Below are positions 5,180 to 8,668 of a DNA stretch of 8,668 nt, one piece after another. This stretch comes from Candidatus Roizmanbacteria bacterium CG_4_10_14_0_2_um_filter_36_35 (GTDB lineage: Bacteria; Patescibacteriota; Microgenomatia; UBA1406; GWC2-37-13): contig PFOE01000034.1 of assembly GCA_002792355.1 (NCBI GenBank), positions 1 through 8,668 of the forward strand. The letters are read 5' to 3'. The translations under genes were made by a program, and so were the position numbers. Below the pieces are notes generated by a model, which saw nothing but the letters and a program-made list of their open reading frames with translations, was not told the origin of the DNA and ran no database searches. Position 1 is the stretch's first letter, and every line of letters starts with the position of its first letter.

Positions 5180-6031
5180 ATGTCGACTATAAATGATTTC
5201 TCTGGCTATAATCCAACCTGGTGTCCCGGTTGCGGCAACTGGGGGATTGGGGTGGCTATCAAACAAGCCCTAGTTCAGCTGAATCTTAGTCCTTCAAAAG
5301 TCGGGGTTGTCTTCGGAATTGGTTGTTCAGGAAACATGAATGATTTTTTGAATGCTTATGCAATTCACTCTTTGCATGGCCGAGCCATTCCTAATGCAAT
5401 TGGAATCAAATTAGCCAATCACAAAATGCCGGTTGTTGCCATAGTCGGCGATGGTGATTGTTATGGCGAAGGAGGTAATCACTTAATTCATGCCTGTCGG
5501 GGTAATCACGATATTACCGTTATTGTCCACGATAATGGGGTTTATGGCTTAACAACGGGCCAAGTGGCACCAACAGCTTTAAAAGGATTTAAGTCAAAAT
5601 CGACTCCTTCAGGCATTATTGAAATACCTATTAATCCCTTATCTTTGGCAATCGGAAGCGGCGCCACTTTTGTCGCCCAAAGCTTTGCCGGTGACGTCAA
5701 CCATGCGATCGCCATGATCAAAGCTGGAATTGAACACAAAGGTTTTTCCTTGATAAACATCCTCCAACCCTGCGTTACTTTTAACAAAATCAATACCTAT
5801 CAGTATTATTTACAAAAAGTTTATAAATTGCCGCTAAATTATAAAAAAGATAATTTTAAAACGGCGGTTGAAAAAAGTTTGGAGATGAATGAAGAAAAAT
5901 TTCCTCTGGGAATCGTCTACGAAACAGATAAACCTTCTTATACCGACCAACTGCCTCAATTAGAAAAAAAGACATTAGTTGAAAAAGAAAGATTTTCTGA
6001 TTTTGAAAAACTGATGATAGATTTTATATAA
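5180..6031 (+). CDS. korB: 2-oxoacid:ferredoxin oxidoreductase, beta subunit (TPP and [4Fe-4S] binding)
   Basis: This is the small catalytic subunit that binds thiamine pyrophosphate and one [4Fe-4S] cluster and pairs with the gamma-alpha subunit encoded 104 nt upstream. It has 283 residues. Four cysteines fit the beta-subunit ligand set of two-subunit OFORs: C15 and C18 in WCPGCGN, C49 in GIGCSGN and C198 in LQPCVTF. The TPP/Mg motif is GDGDCYGEGGNHLIHACRGN (90-109) followed by VHDNGVYGLTTGQVAPT. At residue 126 there is Thr in YGLTTGQ, where many 2-oxoglutarate-type enzymes, as I recall, have Lys (YGLTKGQ), so the substrate may differ from 2-oxoglutarate. The beta subunit lacks an extra ferredoxin domain, so electrons should leave to an external carrier, plausibly the small ferredoxin encoded before korA. 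No ribosome binding site precedes the ATG. The symbol follows family usage and does not assert the substrate. Confidence 0.93.
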   Translation: MSTINDFSGYNPTWCPGCGNWGIGVAIKQALVQLNLSPSKVGVVFGIGCSGNMNDFLNAYAIHSLHGRAIPNAIGIKLANHKMPVVAIVGDGDCYGEGGNHLIHACRGNHDITVIVHDNGVYGLTTGQVAPTALKGFKSKSTPSGIIEIPINPLSLAIGSGATFVAQSFAGDVNHAIAMIKAGIEHKGFSLINILQPCVTFNKINTYQYYLQKVYKLPLNYKKDNFKTAVEKSLEMNEEKFPLGIVYETDKPSYTDQLPQLEKKTLVEKERFSDFEKLMIDFI

Positions 6032-6040
6032 ACCGGCCCC

Positions 6041-6134
6041 CTGTCATTCCGAGCGAAGCGAAGCGGAGTCGACCTGCCTGCCGGCAGGCAGGGGAATCTT
6101 AAAAAAGATTCCTCCACTTCGGTCGGGATGACAA
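6041..6134 (+). repeat. Composite palindromic repeat element downstream of korB
   Basis: The outer ends TGTCATTCCGA (6042-6052) and TCGGGATGACA (6123-6133) pair at 10 of 11 positions plus a possible G-T pair. An inner hairpin is GGAATCTT (6093-6100), loop AAAA, AAGATTCC (6105-6112). Between them lies a perfect 20-bp palindrome at 6073-6092. Parts of this element recur in tsaD (395-444) and before iscS (1211-1250). As RNA it would form a strong branched hairpin at the korB 3' end, likely stabilising or delimiting the transcript, though no T-tract follows. Confidence 0.85.
6073..6092. repeat. Perfect 20-bp palindrome nested in the repeat element
   Basis: CCTGCCTGCCGGCAGGCAGG is a perfect palindrome. 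It sits exactly between GAGTCGA and GGAATCTT, which are directly joined (GAGTCGA then GAAATCTT) in the tsaD copy of the same repeat, so it appears to be a separate insertion. Confidence 0.85.
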
Positions 6135-6175
6135 AACTGTAATTTATCGATGGTATTAATTGAACAGTTTTGTCA
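6129..6175. repeat. 12-bp perfect inverted repeat between korB and lon
   Basis: TGACAAAACTGT (6129-6140) and ACAGTTTTGTCA (6164-6175) are perfectly complementary across a 23-nt loop. The left arm overlaps the tail of the composite repeat. It could act as a transcript-end hairpin for korB; the bases after it (CTTTAG) are a poor T-tract, so I do not call it a terminator. Confidence 0.6.
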
Positions 6176-6182
6176 CTTTAGA

Positions 6183-6222
6183 AGGTTAGGATAACCTAAC
6201 AATACTATAGGTTTAACCTATA
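6183..6222. promoter_or_regulatory. Pair of operator-like palindromes upstream of the lon promoter
   Basis: AGGTTA-GGA-TAACCT (6183-6197) and TATAGGTT-T-AACCTATA (6206-6222) share AGGTT...AACCT half-sites, with centres 24 bp apart. They end 11 nt before the lon -35 box. The arrangement suggests two bound dimers of a regulator, or a repeat family. Neither palindrome is followed by a T-tract on the + strand. Confidence 0.5.
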
Positions 6223-6232
6223 AAAAAGGGTC

Positions 6233-6261
6233 TTGACAGTTAGCAATTAATTTGTTAGACT
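6233..6261 (+). promoter_or_regulatory. Sigma70-type promoter of lon
   Basis: A perfect -35 TTGACA (6233-6238), a 17-nt spacer and TAGACT (6256-6261) preceded by a TGT extended -10 element make this the best promoter in the window. Transcription should begin about 6267-6269, only 3-5 nt before the ATG at 6272, giving an essentially leaderless message. Confidence 0.8.
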
Positions 6262-6266
6262 GCTAA
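6240..6266. promoter_or_regulatory. CIRCE-like HrcA operator overlapping the lon promoter
   Basis: TTAGCAATT (6240-6248), a 9-nt spacer and GACTGCTAA (6258-6266) match the CIRCE consensus TTAGCACTC-N9-GAGTGCTAA at 15 of 18 arm positions with the exact spacing. It begins one base after the -35 box and covers the -10 box, so bound HrcA would block polymerase. This implies heat-shock derepression of lon. hrcA itself is not in the window. Confidence 0.72.
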
Positions 6267-6271
6267 TTAAG

Positions 6272-8623
6272 ATGGCATTTTTAATCGGAGCGTCAGAACA
6301 ATCTATTTATCCCGTCGCACCAGTACGCGACGGAATTGTTTTTCCAAACACTGAGAACGTTCTTGTTTTTGGAAGGCCAAAGAGCGTCAGCGCCATCCAA
6401 GAAGCTTTAAAAAAAGATAAAAAAATAATCCTCCTCATGCAAAAGAACCCGACCATTGACGATCCTTCTGATAACGATCTTTATCAGGTTGGTGTTTTAG
6501 CTAACATTGAAAAGACTGTTATTGGGGAACGAGGTGAGATTAACGCCTTGATTCGCGGGTTAGAAAAGGTCAAGATTACTTCTTTTGTTCATGACAAAAA
6601 CTGGCTCCAAGCAAAGACAGAGGTTATGAAAAATGATAAAACAGTTGATGCCGAAGTCGAAGCCATGGTTAAACACATTTCTTCTCAAATAAAGCGAGCT
6701 ATTAACCTTGGAAAAACCGTCGACTTCGTTTTTTTAATGAATATACTGAATACCAGCGACTTTCTGAGTTTTTCCAATCAAATAGCCGTTGTTCTTGACA
6801 TAAAAGCTGAAGAAAGACAGGCGCTTCTCGAAGAGATCATGCTTAAGACGAGATTAAAAAAAGAAGTAGAGTTTGTCAACCGGGAAATTAAAATTCTTGA
6901 GATCGAACACAGTTTGACATCAAAGACACAAAAGAAATTTGAGCAGGGGATGAGAGAAAATATCCTCCGAGAAAAGATGAAAACGATTGAGGAAGAACTG
7001 GGAGAAAAAGATGGAGATAAAGATTTGACAGAATATCAGGAGAAAATTAAAAAAGCCAAGATGCCGAAAGAAGTTGAAGAAAAAGCCTTAAAGGAACTAA
7101 AGAGATTGAAACAGATGTCTCAATTTAATCCGGAGTCCTCATATGTAAGAACTTATCTTGATTGGCTAGTCGAGTTGCCTTGGTCAGTACTGTCTCCCAA
7201 TAATATCAACATAAAAGACGCCGAGAAAATTCTCAATGAAGACCATTATGGCTTGAAAAAAATCAAGGAAAGAATTCTTGAGTACTTGGCGGTGTTAGAA
7301 AAAGGGAAGCAAAAACAGAAGAAAGGCCGACAGCCGACAATTTTATGTTTTGTCGGGCCACCCGGCGTTGGAAAAACCTCGCTTGGCAAATCAATCGCCA
7401 GGGCTTTAGGTCGTAAATTCGTCAAGATGTCTTTAGGCGGAATCAGAGATGAGGCAGAGATTCGCGGTCATAGAAGAACTTATGTCGGTGCCTTGCCAGG
7501 ACGAATTATCCAAGGAATCAAGCAGGCGGGAACAAAGAATCCGGTGTTTATGCTTGATGAAATTGACAAGATCGGCCGCGATTACCGAGGAGATCCGTCA
7601 GCAGCGCTTCTTGAGGCTTTAGATCCGGAACAAAACCATTTGTTCTCCGACCATTATCTCGAAGTCTCTTTTAATTTGAGCGATGTTTTTTTCATCACCA
7701 CAGCCAATATCACTGACACGGTTCCTGATGCACTGCTTGATCGGTTAGAAGTGATTCATTTTCCCGGTTACACCGAGGACGAAAAATTCAATATTGCCGT
7801 CAGCCATTTAGTAAAGAAACAATTAGAAGCCCATAGTTTAACCACCAAAGAAGCTTCAATTATTCCTACCGCTTTAAAGACGATAATCAGGCGTTACACT
7901 CGCGAAGCTGGAGTAAGAGAACTTGAGAGGCAGATAGCGACAATCTTTAGAAAAATTGCCCGGGAAATTGTTGAGAAAAAAATCAAGTCAAAAACAGTCG
8001 GTACTTCTGATATCTCAAAGTACCTCGGCCCTTTCAAATATTCCTCTCAAATGATCGAAGAAAAAGACACGGTTGGTATTTCAACTGGGCTTGCTTGGAC
8101 TCAGGCGGGTGGAGACATTTTGTTTATTGAAGTAGCAATCATGCCGGGCAAAGGTAGTTTGACTTTGACGGGGCATTTGGGCGAAGTGATGAAAGAATCC
8201 TGTCAGGCAGCTTTGTCTTATATCCGCGCCCGCTACAAAAAATTCGGCTTGAAAGAAGACTTTTTCCATAAAATTGACATTCATGTTCATGTTCCGGAGG
8301 GAGCTGTACCAAAGGACGGTCCATCAGCGGGTCTGGCGATTGCTACAGCCATGATTTCTGCTTTGACAAAGACTCCAACGTATAGATCGGTAGCAATGAC
8401 AGGAGAGATCACTTTGCGCGGCCGGGCGTTGGAGATTGGCGGCGTCAAGGAAAAAGTGATTGCCGCCCACAGGGCTGGTATTAAAACGGTTATCATACCC
8501 AAAGACAATAAAAAAGATCTCGAAGACATTCCAAACTATGTTCTTAAGGCTCTGAATTTTGTCTACGTCGAACACATGGATCAGGTTTTGAAGGTAGCTC
8601 TTAAAGAAAAATCTAAAAACTAA
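6272..8623 (+). CDS. lon: ATP-dependent Lon protease (LonA type, full length)
   Basis: This is a cytoplasmic hexameric AAA+ serine protease that degrades misfolded and selected regulatory proteins. It has 783 residues (E. coli Lon has 784), complete and uninterrupted. The N-terminal LON substrate-binding domain runs about 10-200 (YPVAPVRDGIVFPNTENVLV), then a charged coiled-coil segment about 200-300. The AAA+ module has Walker A GPPGVGKT (362-369), Walker B FMLDEIDK (426-433) and the conserved GGIRDEAEIRGHRRTYVGA after Walker A. The protease domain has the catalytic Ser685 in KDGPSAG and Lys728 in GGVKEKVIAAHRAG; the 43-residue separation equals that of E. coli S679/K722. There is no transmembrane segment, so it is bacterial LonA rather than LonB. 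The start is fixed by a strong promoter ending 11 nt upstream and by the family N-terminus; no ribosome binding site is visible. The CIRCE-like site predicts HrcA control. Confidence 0.97.
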   Translation: MAFLIGASEQSIYPVAPVRDGIVFPNTENVLVFGRPKSVSAIQEALKKDKKIILLMQKNPTIDDPSDNDLYQVGVLANIEKTVIGERGEINALIRGLEKVKITSFVHDKNWLQAKTEVMKNDKTVDAEVEAMVKHISSQIKRAINLGKTVDFVFLMNILNTSDFLSFSNQIAVVLDIKAEERQALLEEIMLKTRLKKEVEFVNREIKILEIEHSLTSKTQKKFEQGMRENILREKMKTIEEELGEKDGDKDLTEYQEKIKKAKMPKEVEEKALKELKRLKQMSQFNPESSYVRTYLDWLVELPWSVLSPNNINIKDAEKILNEDHYGLKKIKERILEYLAVLEKGKQKQKKGRQPTILCFVGPPGVGKTSLGKSIARALGRKFVKMSLGGIRDEAEIRGHRRTYVGALPGRIIQGIKQAGTKNPVFMLDEIDKIGRDYRGDPSAALLEALDPEQNHLFSDHYLEVSFNLSDVFFITTANITDTVPDALLDRLEVIHFPGYTEDEKFNIAVSHLVKKQLEAHSLTTKEASIIPTALKTIIRRYTREAGVRELERQIATIFRKIAREIVEKKIKSKTVGTSDISKYLGPFKYSSQMIEEKDTVGISTGLAWTQAGGDILFIEVAIMPGKGSLTLTGHLGEVMKESCQAALSYIRARYKKFGLKEDFFHKIDIHVHVPEGAVPKDGPSAGLAIATAMISALTKTPTYRSVAMTGEITLRGRALEIGGVKEKVIAAHRAGIKTVIIPKDNKKDLEDIPNYVLKALNFVYVEHMDQVLKVALKEKSKN

Positions 8624-8668
8624 ACAGGTGTTGCTTTCTCCCAAACAGAATAGAAATAATCTCGTAAA

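Noticed and set aside
8324..8644. Open reading frames on the - strand across the lon 3' end
   Set aside because: They lie antisense to the conserved Lon protease domain, including both catalytic residues, and have no recognisable motif or promoter.

Overview
The window is a compact, AT-rich, single-strand-oriented stretch of a bacterial chromosome. It most resembles a Candidate Phyla Radiation (Patescibacteria) genome. That placement is an inference from three things: the tiny iscS-iscU-ferredoxin-oxidoreductase gene set, the G+C-rich palindromic repeats (a TGTCATTCCGAG...GGAATCTT family, a 20-bp CCTGCCTGCCGGCAGGCAGG palindrome and a TTCGCCAAGGCTTCG element) that I remember as frequent in such genomes, and the near absence of Shine-Dalgarno sequences. 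The standard genetic code fits: tsaD ends at TGA exactly where the family normally ends, and no gene has an internal TGA.

Layout, all on the + strand. Positions 1-762 are the 3' part of tsaD (tRNA t6A modification), cut by the window edge. A sigma70-type promoter overlapping the tsaD stop drives an Rrf2/IscR-like regulator (805-1206), followed by iscS (1261-2421) and iscU (2427-2906), a minimal ISC iron-sulphur assembly unit. Next come a small ferredoxin with only three cluster cysteines (2946-3215), a gamma-alpha fused 2-oxoacid:ferredoxin oxidoreductase subunit (3336-5075) and its TPP-binding, iron-sulphur-binding beta subunit (5180-6031). The two spacers flanking the alpha gene are long AT-rich inverted repeats built from degenerate 8-nt and 9-nt tandem units. 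The 240-nt spacer 6032-6271 holds a composite repeat element, a 12-bp inverted repeat, two operator-like palindromes and a promoter overlapped by a CIRCE-like HrcA site. It leads into a full-length lon protease gene (6272-8623). The last 45 bases (8624-8668) contain nothing I can assign.

How the genes fit together: IscS supplies sulphur and IscU the scaffold for clusters needed by the ferredoxin and the oxidoreductase beta subunit encoded next to them, and the Rrf2 protein probably senses cluster status and controls the unit. The oxidoreductase would decarboxylate a 2-oxoacid to an acyl-CoA and pass electrons to the ferredoxin. Lon is a separate, probably heat-shock-controlled transcription unit.

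The most unusual points are these. Palindromic repeat elements are inserted in frame inside two conserved enzymes (tsaD and the oxidoreductase alpha gene), in the manner of Rickettsia palindromic elements. Two copies of one repeat form an empty-site/filled-site pair for the 20-bp palindrome. The ferredoxin is predicted to carry [3Fe-4S]. The lon promoter has a CIRCE-like operator and an almost leaderless start.
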